Shown here: piece after piece, positions 15,947 through 22,259 of the stretch
How positions within the stretch are numbered: position 1 is the stretch's first letter
Layout: the number at the start of each line of letters is the position of its first letter
Source of the DNA: Candidatus Aminicenantes bacterium UBA2199
Lineage (GTDB): Bacteria; Acidobacteriota; Aminicenantia; UBA2199
DNA length: 23,638 nucleotides
Direction: 5' to 3'
NCBI GenBank assembly: GCA_002327965.1
Contig: DCVB01000006.1
Coordinates: forward strand, 1 to 23,638
Notes under the pieces: model-generated
Databases searched by the model: none
What the model was told of the DNA's origin: nothing
What the model saw: the letters and a program-made list of their open reading frames with translations, nothing else
Position numbers and translations under genes: made by a program

Positions 15947-16449
15947 ACGCCTATTGCGCGAAATTGTTCAGCTCCTTGTCCGGGTCGTCCCCGCCGGTGA
16001 AGGTCCTCATGTTCTCGGGGATGTGGCCGTAATCCCCGAAGGCGTCGAGTTTCATCGTCCCGTCCGGATTGACGCGGACGATGGTCAGGCTGCAATTGGA
16101 TATGCTCATCTGCAGCCACGACATCGTGTCCACCCGCAGGACCTTGGCCGCGATATAGCGGATGACGTTTCCATGGCACACGACGAGGTCATGCCGGTCG
16201 GCGGCGCCGGGCGACGGGACGAAGCGCTCCTTGAAGAAGCCCTCGATGTTTTTCACGCACTGCTCCATCTCCTCCGCCTTCTCCTCGGCCATGATGTCTT
16301 TGCGCCAGGTCGGTGGCGTGCATTCGCTGATCGAGGGTTCCTGCTTCAGCTCCAGCCCGGGAAAGTCGCGGCCGATGACCTGGGCGGTCTGCCGGGCGCG
16401 GGTCATGGTGCTGCTGGTGAGCGAGCTGAAGGCGATCGGCATCGTTTTC
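15947..16449. repeat. Direct repeat, left copy (503 bases)
   Basis: Same orientation and gap-free with 18092-18594; the offset is 2145 at both ends. Eight mismatches were counted by eye. A short, weaker similarity (AAATGTGAAAA followed by GAT and GGG) also precedes both copies at 15914 and 18020, with about 39 extra bases in the right copy, so the ancestral duplicated unit may have been longer. Confidence 0.9.
15951..16449 (-). pseudogene. 5'-truncated copy of the PGAM5-like histidine phosphatase gene
   Basis: This minus-strand stretch is the C-terminal two-thirds (residues about 77-241) of the intact gene at 18096-18821. Bases 15947-16449 align with 18092-18594 at a constant offset of 2145, with no gaps and eight mismatches by my count, four of them silent. 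The copy still has the second catalytic histidine (VVCHGNVIRY) but lacks the signal peptide and the RHG phosphate-binding motif. Homology stops abruptly at 16449, and the upstream sequence is unrelated. An internal ATG at 16442 would allow a 163-residue product, but without RHG it could not be an active phosphatase. The few changes and the open frame imply a recent duplication. Confidence 0.85.
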
Positions 16450-16908
16450 GGTGATGGGAGACGGTTCTTGTATTCTTGTATTTGTTTGAATGGATCTTTC
16501 CATTCATGGGATAAGCCGGGGATTCGAAGGCTGGCCGATTTCTAGGCTGAGCCTGACAGTGAGTTTTCCTGACATGACATCAAAAGATCAGGGTTTTCAA
16601 TAAATTGAATCTACTGACTTGCTGCGTAATGATCCACGGCCAATTGATGCTTCAGAATGACTCGGAAAAATGTCAAGAATGCAAGAACCGCCCCCAGAGG
16701 CCCCACATACTTGGACAGAGAAAGTAATTAAAAAAGGTCTGTGCAGCAAGGAATCAACTTTGGTATTGCAAAAATTGTGAATCTGCGTGCTTGAAAAATA
16801 ATGGGGTCCCCGAATGCTTTTTGCGCTTTGACAATCCGTCCTCGATTGCATATGATGAGCGGCGAGCGCGGGCCGGCGGGAAAATCCGGCCCGGCCGAAG
16901 AGAGAACC
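16450..16908. other. Non-coding junction region upstream of the SpoIIE phosphatase
   Basis: No intact gene is visible. A perfect 8-pair hairpin with a TCTT loop lies at 16487-16506. In frame from 16671 a CQEC motif (16671-16682) and a CKNC motif (16767-16778) are separated by about 28 codons including one TAA stop, which might be a decayed zinc ribbon. Base composition is more AT-rich than the flanks until about 16800. The promoter of the phosphatase is at 16828-16856. Confidence 0.5.
16828..16856 (+). promoter_or_regulatory. Near-consensus promoter of the SpoIIE phosphatase
   Basis: A perfect TTGACA (16828-16833) and TATGAT (16851-16856) are separated by 17 bases. Transcription should start near 16863, so the two ATG codons inside and next to the -10 box (16855, 16858) are unlikely starts and the ATG at 16909 is preferred, giving a leader of about 46 bases. 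Confidence 0.8.
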
Positions 16909-18009
16909 ATGGAGCCGAAGAACGAGGAACCCGGGGAGCGCGAAGTCCCGCTGAGCGACTGGCGGCGGACCGTGCGGCGCGACATGGCCGATATCCGCGA
17001 ATTCTACCTGGACGGGGAACAGAAGGCCCGCCTGGAGAAGATGGGCCGCATCCGGCGCGGGCTCTACCTGGCCGGCTGGCTGCTCAAGAGCCTGTTCCTG
17101 AAGCTGACGCCGCTGCGGCGCGTCCTGTTCGTCGCGGCCCTTTATTTCCTGCTGGTCCCGAGGCTCAGCCTCACCCTGGGCGGAGTGGGGATCAGCCTGC
17201 GGCTCATCCAGCTTGGCGGGCTGCTCCTGGTCTTTGTCCTGATGCTCGAGCTGAAGGACAAGCTCCTGGCCCGCAATGAGCTGGCCGAGGGGAGGGCGAT
17301 CCAGCAGCGGCTGATGCCCGACCCAAGCCCGGACATCCCCGGCTGGGACGCCTGGCTCTTTTCCCGGCCGGCCAACGACGTGGGCGGCGACCTGGTCGAC
17401 TGCATCCGCTTCGCCGCCGACCATCACGTGCTGGTGCTGGGCGACGTCTCGGGCAAGGGGCTGCCGGCTGCCCTGCTCATGGTCAAGTTGCAGGCGTCGA
17501 TCCGCGCCCTGTGCACCGAGGCCACCCCGCTGGCCGACCTGGGGGCCCAGATCAACCGCGTCTTCCGCCGCGACGGCATCTCCAGCAGCTTCGCCACGCT
17601 GGTCGTGCTGGACGTGCGCGGGGACGACGGCAGGGTGCGGCTGCTGAACGCCGGCCATACGCCGCCGGTCGTGGTTCGCGGCGGAGTTCCCCGGCCCGTT
17701 GCCAAGGGCGAGCCCGCGCTGGGGCTCTTGGACGACACCGGGTACTCGGTGGCGGAGGAGGCCCTCGGTGAAGGAGAGGCGCTGCTGGTCTACTCGGACG
17801 GCATCAACGAGGCTCGGAACGCTCAGGGGGAGTGCTTCGGCAACCGGCGGCTGCTGGAGAGGATCGCCGCCGGGCCGCTGGCGGGCGCCGAGGCCATGGG
17901 GCGGGCGATGCTCGGCGCGGTCCAGGAATTCCTCGGCGAGGTCCGCCCCGACGACGACCAGACCATCCTGATCCTGCGCCGGCGCGAGAAAAACGACGGG
18001 AATTCGTGA
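16909..18009 (+). CDS. Membrane-anchored SpoIIE/RsbU-type PP2C protein phosphatase
   Basis: A 366-residue protein. Residues 1-60 are charged and cytoplasmic; two transmembrane segments span about residues 65-120; the rest is a SpoIIE-like PP2C serine/threonine phosphatase domain introduced by a helical linker, AEGRAIQQRLMPD, as in RsbU proteins. Metal-binding aspartates are present: Asp161 in VGGDLVD, Asp179 in LGDVSGKGLPAALL, Asp297 in YSDGINEA and the DDDQT group at 348-350. NAGHTPPVV is also typical. Such enzymes dephosphorylate anti-anti-sigma factors to switch stress or sporulation sigma factors; no partner-switch kinase or STAS protein is in the window. It lies alone between two copies of a histidine phosphatase gene on the opposite strand. 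The start at 16909 is chosen from the promoter; a weak GAAGAGAG precedes it. Confidence 0.88.
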   Translation: MEPKNEEPGEREVPLSDWRRTVRRDMADIREFYLDGEQKARLEKMGRIRRGLYLAGWLLKSLFLKLTPLRRVLFVAALYFLLVPRLSLTLGGVGISLRLIQLGGLLLVFVLMLELKDKLLARNELAEGRAIQQRLMPDPSPDIPGWDAWLFSRPANDVGGDLVDCIRFAADHHVLVLGDVSGKGLPAALLMVKLQASIRALCTEATPLADLGAQINRVFRRDGISSSFATLVVLDVRGDDGRVRLLNAGHTPPVVVRGGVPRPVAKGEPALGLLDDTGYSVAEEALGEGEALLVYSDGINEARNAQGECFGNRRLLERIAAGPLAGAEAMGRAMLGAVQEFLGEVRPDDDQTILILRRREKNDGNS

Positions 18010-18091
18010 CAGGCCATGAAAATGTGAAAAAGATCGGGAGCTTGAGGAGCGGTGCTTGTTCTCGTGCAGTTGGTTTGAAAAAATCCTGCTA

Positions 18092-18594
18092 ACGCCTATT
18101 GCTCGAAATTGCTCAGCTCCTTGTCCGGGTCGTCCCCGCCGGTGAAGGTCCTCATGTTCTCGGGGATGTGCCCGTAATCCCCGAAGGCGTCGAGTTTCAT
18201 CGTCCCGTCCGGATTGACGCGGACGATGGTCAGGCTGCAATTGGATATGCTCATCTGCAGCCACGACATCGTGTCCACCCGCAGGACCTTGGCCGCGATA
18301 TAGCGGATGACGTTTCCATGGCACACGACGAGGTCATGCCGGTCGGCGGCGTCGGGCGACGGGACGAAGCGCTCCTTGAAGAATCCCTCGATGTTTTTCA
18401 CGCACTGCTCCATCTCCTCCGCTTTCTCCTCGGCCATGATGTCTTTGCGCCAGGTCGGGGGCGTGCATTCGCTGATCGAGGGTTCCTGCTTCAGCTCCAG
18501 CCCGGGAAAGTCGCGGCCGATGACCTGGGCGGTCTGCCGGGCGCGGGTCATGGTGCTGCTGGTGAGCGAGCTGAAGGCGACCGGCATCGTTTTC
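18092..18594. repeat. Direct repeat, right copy (503 bases)
   Basis: Right partner of the 15947-16449 repeat, lying inside the intact histidine phosphatase gene. The two copies bracket the SpoIIE phosphatase gene and its promoter. Confidence 0.9.
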
Positions 18595-18821
18595 AGCCTG
18601 GCGGCGAGCAGCCTGGCCTGGGCGATGCCCAGCGGCACCAGCTCCCTGCCGGTGAAGGCGTCCCGCTTGTCCGCCTGGTCGTACTGGCCGTGGCGGACCA
18701 GGTAGATCGTTCGCGTCCCCTTTTTTTCCGGGGCGGCCGTTTGAGCCAACGCGGCCGCGGGAAAAAGGATCGCGACAGCCAGCAGGGCGGTCCATGATAA
18801 AGAATGTCGTTGCTTCAACAT
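18096..18821 (-). CDS. Exported PGAM5-like histidine phosphatase
   Basis: A 241-residue protein with a signal peptide (MLKQRHSLSWTALLAVAILF, cleavage near ALAQ at residues 24-27). The histidine phosphatase (phosphoglycerate mutase-like) motif is IYLVRHGQYD with catalytic His44; the second catalytic histidine is His168 in VVCHGNVIRY. RHGQYD, CHGNVIRYI, the following WLQMSISNCSLTIV and FGDYGHIP resemble the PGAM5 subgroup, whose mitochondrial member dephosphorylates protein serine/threonine; transfer of that specificity is inference. Export would place it in the periplasm. The start at 18821 has only a weak GGGGG-like site but gives a proper signal peptide, and a promoter (TTGATG 18876-18881, 17 bases, TAAAAT 18853-18858) lies just upstream. 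A truncated near-identical copy lies at 15951-16449. Confidence 0.87.
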   Translation of the reverse strand: MLKQRHSLSWTALLAVAILFPAAALAQTAAPEKKGTRTIYLVRHGQYDQADKRDAFTGRELVPLGIAQARLLAARLKTMPVAFSSLTSSTMTRARQTAQVIGRDFPGLELKQEPSISECTPPTWRKDIMAEEKAEEMEQCVKNIEGFFKERFVPSPDAADRHDLVVCHGNVIRYIAAKVLRVDTMSWLQMSISNCSLTIVRVNPDGTMKLDAFGDYGHIPENMRTFTGGDDPDKELSNFEQ

Positions 18822-18852
18822 GTTTGGCGGCCCCCTATTTTCGTCTGGATGG

Positions 18853-18881
18853 ATTTTATTCGATCCCGGGAGAAACATCAA
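18853..18881 (-). promoter_or_regulatory. Promoter of the PGAM5-like phosphatase
   Basis: On the minus strand TTGATG (18876-18881) and TAAAAT (18853-18858) are 17 bases apart, leaving a leader of about 25 bases before the ATG at 18821. It is divergent from the promoter at 18931-18958. Confidence 0.5.
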
Positions 18882-18930
18882 TCCAGTGACATTGTTTGTT
18901 TTCCGGGAGAGCCGCGGTCCCGTTGCCGCC

Positions 18931-18958
18931 TTGACATTCAGCAGCAGTTGATTAGAAT
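18931..18958 (+). promoter_or_regulatory. Promoter of the exported protein at 18966, leaderless start
   Basis: A perfect TTGACA (18931-18936) and TAGAAT (18953-18958) are 16 bases apart. Exactly seven bases lie between the -10 box and the ATG at 18966, so transcription should begin at the start codon. No Shine-Dalgarno sequence is present. Confidence 0.7.
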
Positions 18959-18965
18959 TCCACTC

Positions 18966-19943
18966 ATGAAAAGAAACAAGTTCCCCAGCGCACAAACAAG
19001 AACCATCGCAGGGAAAGGAAGGGCCCGTGTGCTGCCAACGGCGGCTTTCATTGTCTTCTTTTTTTCCCTGGCCATGTTGCCCGCTCAGTCGGGCCAAACC
19101 TACGAGGGGCCCCCGGTCGCCGGGGAGAAGATGGCCATGGTCATTCTGAGCGACATCCAGATCCTGTCCATCAATGGCATCGCCCGGTTTTTCGGGAATT
19201 TCGGAGATTGTACGGTCGAATTTCTCCCGGGGAAATACAACCTTCTGCTCCGCCAGCGCAGCAGCAATTCGGTCTCCAAGCCGATGACTTTCTCCTTCTC
19301 GCCCGAGGCCGGCCGCGATTACGCCCTGGCGGGGGACTACGAAATCCGGGGTGGATTTTTCGACAAAGGGGTCTATTTTACCCCGTATGTCGCCGATATC
19401 ACCAGTGAGATCTACACGCCGGGATCATCGCCAATGAAAGAGAAAAAATACCATAAATTTCGCGGACTTGTAGCTAAAGGCCGTGAGACGCGCCTCGGGA
19501 AATATCAAAAATTCCTCGACAAGCTGGGTTCATTCGAGCCCATCAAGCTCACGTTCTTCGAATATGACGGAACGACGATACCCGATGATATCAAGCCGGG
19601 CGAGGCGTTCGACCTGGCCTCCAGCCGGTACATCCTCGCCCAGTTGAAGGTAAGGAACCTCAAGCCCGACCTCCAGGAACACCGGCACACCCTTAAATGG
19701 GAATACTATTTTCCCCAGCAATGGACCGCGGACAAAAACATGGTGAAATATTTCCACGTCGGAACGGTTTCTTCAGAGATGCTTTTCAAGCAGGGCCAGG
19801 AGTATTCCTTTCCCTGGGTTGCCTGGGGCAACAAGCAAAAGGGCTGGATCTGGACGCAGGGAAATCCTGTCAAGGGCACCTACGCCGTGGAGGTCTATCT
19901 GGACAAAATAAAAATCTTCGAAGACCGATTTGTCATCTACTGA
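18966..19943 (+). CDS. Exported protein of unknown function
   Basis: A 325-residue protein I do not recognise. An unusually long basic N-region (about 25 residues, MKRNKFPSAQTRTIAGKGRA) precedes a hydrophobic core (VLPTAAFIVFFFSLAML) and an AQSGQ cleavage region, so it should be exported. The N-terminal domain (about 55-150) contains ILSINGI, then VEFLPGKYNLLL, a pattern seen in small envelope proteins where a beta-sandwich presents a loop after PGKY or PGKH. The C-terminal half (about 200-325) is beta-rich with many aromatics and ends GTYAVEVYLDKIKIFEDRF, like an Ig-fold-type accessory domain. No catalytic motif is visible. The ATG at 18966 is chosen because the promoter ends seven bases before it; a start at 18804 would place the promoter inside the gene. 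It is monocistronic. Confidence 0.75.
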   Translation: MKRNKFPSAQTRTIAGKGRARVLPTAAFIVFFFSLAMLPAQSGQTYEGPPVAGEKMAMVILSDIQILSINGIARFFGNFGDCTVEFLPGKYNLLLRQRSSNSVSKPMTFSFSPEAGRDYALAGDYEIRGGFFDKGVYFTPYVADITSEIYTPGSSPMKEKKYHKFRGLVAKGRETRLGKYQKFLDKLGSFEPIKLTFFEYDGTTIPDDIKPGEAFDLASSRYILAQLKVRNLKPDLQEHRHTLKWEYYFPQQWTADKNMVKYFHVGTVSSEMLFKQGQEYSFPWVAWGNKQKGWIWTQGNPVKGTYAVEVYLDKIKIFEDRFVIY

Positions 19944-20039
19944 TACGTTGATTGAAATCGACGGGCTTGTGACCTGCTGGGACGGGTGTAAAAGCGGAAA
20001 TCAGCAAAAAGGGAGAGCCTGGGTACTGGGAAATTGGCG

Positions 20040-20100
20040 ACAAGGGGAATTGGGGACGGACCGTAAATCCGGCGGACTGGGGACGGTGGTTGACTTTTTG
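20040..20100. repeat. REP-like element with GGGGACGG direct repeats
   Basis: GGGGACGG occurs at 20052-20059 and 20079-20086, 27 bases apart, each preceded by a T (ATTGGGGACGG, CTGGGGACGG), and the element closes with GGTTGACTTTTTG. From memory this resembles the ends of REP elements mobilised by TnpA_REP (RAYT) transposases in many environmental genomes. No transposase is in the window, so it would be a non-autonomous copy. Confidence 0.5.
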
Positions 20101-20111
20101 TAATAAGAGGT

Positions 20112-20145
20112 AGCTAAGTTCGAAGTTGAAGGGTTAGAGGGTTAG
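20112..20145. repeat. Short-period purine-rich array
   Basis: Units of 7-8 bases: AGTTCGA, AGTTGAA, GGGTTAG, AGGGTTAG. The string AAGTTGAAGGGT is shared exactly with the array at 7731-7742, linking the two spacers. Confidence 0.55.
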
Positions 20146-20259
20146 CGGCAATAGGGAGTCCCCAAGCTCCCCTTTCCCGGGATGCCTGCCCTCCTCAAGG
20201 CGGCTTGAATTATTTGTTCCGGCAGGGTAAGGTTGGGTCATTGTGAAGGAGGGATCGCG

Positions 20260-20454
20260 ATGAAGGGAAAAACGTACCGTTGTGAAAAATGCCAAAAAGA
20301 AAAAACGATTCCGCAAGGTGAAAAAATTCCCATATGCTGCGGCTCGCCCATGACGCTCAAACTGGAAAGCTGCACCAAGCCGTTTGACGCCGAGACGGCG
20401 CGCGCCAATGCCGCAGATGAACCCTGCAACGACGGGACGGACGGGAACCCATAG
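20260..20454 (+). CDS. Desulforedoxin-like Cys4 mini-protein
   Basis: A 64-residue protein. Residues 6-31 (YRCEKC, then PICCGSPM) match the desulforedoxin / desulfoferrodoxin N-terminal pattern of C-x2-C, a spacer of about 15, then adjacent CC followed by G-x-x-M; here Cys8, Cys11, Cys26, Cys27. In that family the four cysteines bind one iron. Two further cysteines (SCTKP, EPCND) follow in a less ordered tail. GGAGGG (20248-20253) lies six bases before the ATG and decides the start against a TTG at 20233. It sits 86 bases upstream of the 2-oxoacid oxidoreductase genes on the same strand and may serve as an electron carrier or accessory for them. A plain zinc-ribbon protein is the main alternative, since metal identity cannot be read from sequence. 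Confidence 0.75.
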   Translation: MKGKTYRCEKCQKEKTIPQGEKIPICCGSPMTLKLESCTKPFDAETARANAADEPCNDGTDGNP

Positions 20455-20540
20455 CCCGCCCGGACGGCGATGGTTTTCCCATACGCGTTGAAATTTTTAG
20501 CGGCGGTCTTCAACAGACCGACCTGATAATGGGGGACAGC

Positions 20541-22259
20541 ATGGCAAGAACCATAGCGGATGACCTGGTTATCGTCCTGGCCGGAGCCGCCGGGCAGGGC
20601 CTGCAGTCCATCGAAAGCATCCTGGCGCAATTGCTGAAAATGAGCGGTTACAATTATTTCTCGGCTTCCGAGTTCATGTCGCGGGTAAGGGGCGGCGCCA
20701 ACTCGACCGCAATCCGCGTCTCCGGCAAAAGGGCCACCGGGTTTCTGGACCGCATCGACATCCTGCTGCCGCTGCACAGGGAAGCGATTCCGCATCTGGG
20801 GAAAAGGATCACGCCGGACACGATCGTGATCGGCGAAAAAGACAAGATCGATCACCAGGGCATGATCGACATCCAGTTCACCCGCATGGCGGCGGAAACA
20901 GGCGGTGCCATTTATGCCAACACGATCGCCGCCGGGTGCATTTGCGGACTCCTGAAAGTCGATGAAAAAGAGTGTGAAGATTTCATCCTCGGCTATTTCT
21001 CCGGGAAAAGCGAAGAAATCAGGAGCAATAATGTTGCGGCAATAAAGAAGGGCTACGCGGCCGGCAAGGGGCTGGCCGGGATCACCGTTGCCATTGAAAA
21101 AGACGCCGCCGTGAAAAAGGAGCTGCTGCTCACGGGATCCGAGGCGATCGCCCTGGGCGCCCTGGCCGGGGGTTGCGATTACGTTTGCGCTTATCCCATG
21201 TCGCCGTCGACGGGCGTCCTTGTGGAGATGGCTTCCCATGCCAAAAAATTTCCGATCATCGTCGAGCAGGTCGAGGACGAAATCGGCGTGGTCAACATGG
21301 CGCTCGGCGCCTGGTACGCCGGCGCCCGGGCGCTGGTCACGACCTCCGGCGGCGGCTTCGCCCTCATGTGCGAAGGCATCAGCCTTTGCGGCATGATCGA
21401 GTCGCCGTTGGTGCTCCACCTGGCGCAGCGTCCGGGGCCGGCGACAGGACTTCCCACCCGGAGCGAACAGGGCGACCTGGACCTGGTCCTGCATGCCGGG
21501 CACGGCGATTTCCCCCGCATCATCCTGGCGCCCGGGACACTGGCGGAGGGATTCGCCCTGACCCAAAAGGCCTTCAACCTGGCCGCCGCCTACCAGATCC
21601 CGGTTTTCATTTTGACGGACCAGTTTTTCATCGACAGCCGGGGCAACACCCCGGTCTTCCCTGTCGGGGATCTCAACGTCGAGAAGCATGTCGTCAAAAC
21701 GGCCACGGATTACAAAAGATTTTCCCTGACGGAAAACGGCATCTCTCCCCGCGGCATACCGGGTTACGGTTCCGGCCAAGTCTGCGCCGACAGCGACGAG
21801 CACGATGAAGCCGGGCATATCACCGAGGATCTCGATCTGCGGGTCAGGATGGTCGACAAGCGCCTGAAAAAATTCGCGGCGATCCGGGCGGATATCATCG
21901 CGCCCAAACTGGTCGGCAGCGGCGACTACCGCACGCTGGTCGTCTGCTGGGGGTCCACCTTCGATACCGTATGCGAAGCGGTTGAATCCCTGGGGGAAAA
22001 AGATGTCGCCGTCCTGCATTTTTCCTGGCTGTTCCCCTTTCCGGAAGAGGCCGGCGCCTATTTGAAGAAAGCGGCCAACCTGATCGTCGTGGAAGGCAAT
22101 GCGTCCGCGCAGTTCGCGCGGCTGATCCGGCTGGAGACAGGGGTGGCCAGCGATCACAACCTGTTGAAATACAACGGGCTGCCCTTTTCGGTGGAAGAGA
22201 TCAAAGGGGAAATTCAAAAGATCTTCCGCGCCGGAGGACGTCATGGAAAATGTTTTTGA
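20541..22259 (+). CDS. 2-oxoacid:acceptor oxidoreductase, fused gamma-alpha subunit
   Basis: A 572-residue KorA-type subunit. Residues about 1-190 are the gamma (CoA-binding) domain with GAAGQG at 15-20 and SRVRGGAN; residues about 190-460 are the alpha pyrimidine-binding domain (LTGSEAIALGAL, YPMSPSTG, EQVEDEIGVVNMALGA, TTSGGGFALM); a C-terminal transketolase-C-like domain follows from about 460 (VCWGSTFDTVCEAV). With the beta subunit it oxidatively decarboxylates a 2-oxoacid to acyl-CoA, passing electrons to ferredoxin or a similar carrier. The motif YPMSPSTG varies from the usual YPITPST. The start at 20541 is preferred because GGGGGA lies four bases ahead; an ATG four codons upstream overlaps that site. 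It overlaps the beta gene by 17 bases. Substrate (pyruvate, 2-oxoglutarate, branched-chain or aryl) cannot be assigned. Confidence 0.9.
   Translation: MARTIADDLVIVLAGAAGQGLQSIESILAQLLKMSGYNYFSASEFMSRVRGGANSTAIRVSGKRATGFLDRIDILLPLHREAIPHLGKRITPDTIVIGEKDKIDHQGMIDIQFTRMAAETGGAIYANTIAAGCICGLLKVDEKECEDFILGYFSGKSEEIRSNNVAAIKKGYAAGKGLAGITVAIEKDAAVKKELLLTGSEAIALGALAGGCDYVCAYPMSPSTGVLVEMASHAKKFPIIVEQVEDEIGVVNMALGAWYAGARALVTTSGGGFALMCEGISLCGMIESPLVLHLAQRPGPATGLPTRSEQGDLDLVLHAGHGDFPRIILAPGTLAEGFALTQKAFNLAAAYQIPVFILTDQFFIDSRGNTPVFPVGDLNVEKHVVKTATDYKRFSLTENGISPRGIPGYGSGQVCADSDEHDEAGHITEDLDLRVRMVDKRLKKFAAIRADIIAPKLVGSGDYRTLVVCWGSTFDTVCEAVESLGEKDVAVLHFSWLFPFPEEAGAYLKKAANLIVVEGNASAQFARLIRLETGVASDHNLLKYNGLPFSVEEIKGEIQKIFRAGGRHGKCF

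Larger units (their letters stand above)
19944..20259. other. Intergenic region with REP-like repeat and short-period array
   Basis: No coding region. It holds the GGGGACGG repeat element (20040-20100), a purine-rich short-period array (20112-20145) and a possible hairpin GGGAG/CTCCC around 20155-20172. A weak five-pair hairpin TCAAG/CTTGA follows near 20195-20210. The Shine-Dalgarno site of the next gene is at its right edge. Confidence 0.55.

Noticed and set aside
15951..16442. Truncated phosphatase copy as a functional 163-residue protein
   Set aside because: It lacks the RHG motif needed for catalysis and the signal peptide, and its upstream sequence is unrelated.
16801..16908. Longer N-terminus of the PP2C protein
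   Set aside because: The predicted promoter lies inside this stretch, so these codons would not be transcribed.
16597..18324. 575-residue reverse open frame across the PP2C gene
   Set aside because: It is antisense to a gene with a complete PP2C motif set and crosses from the repeat into unrelated sequence.
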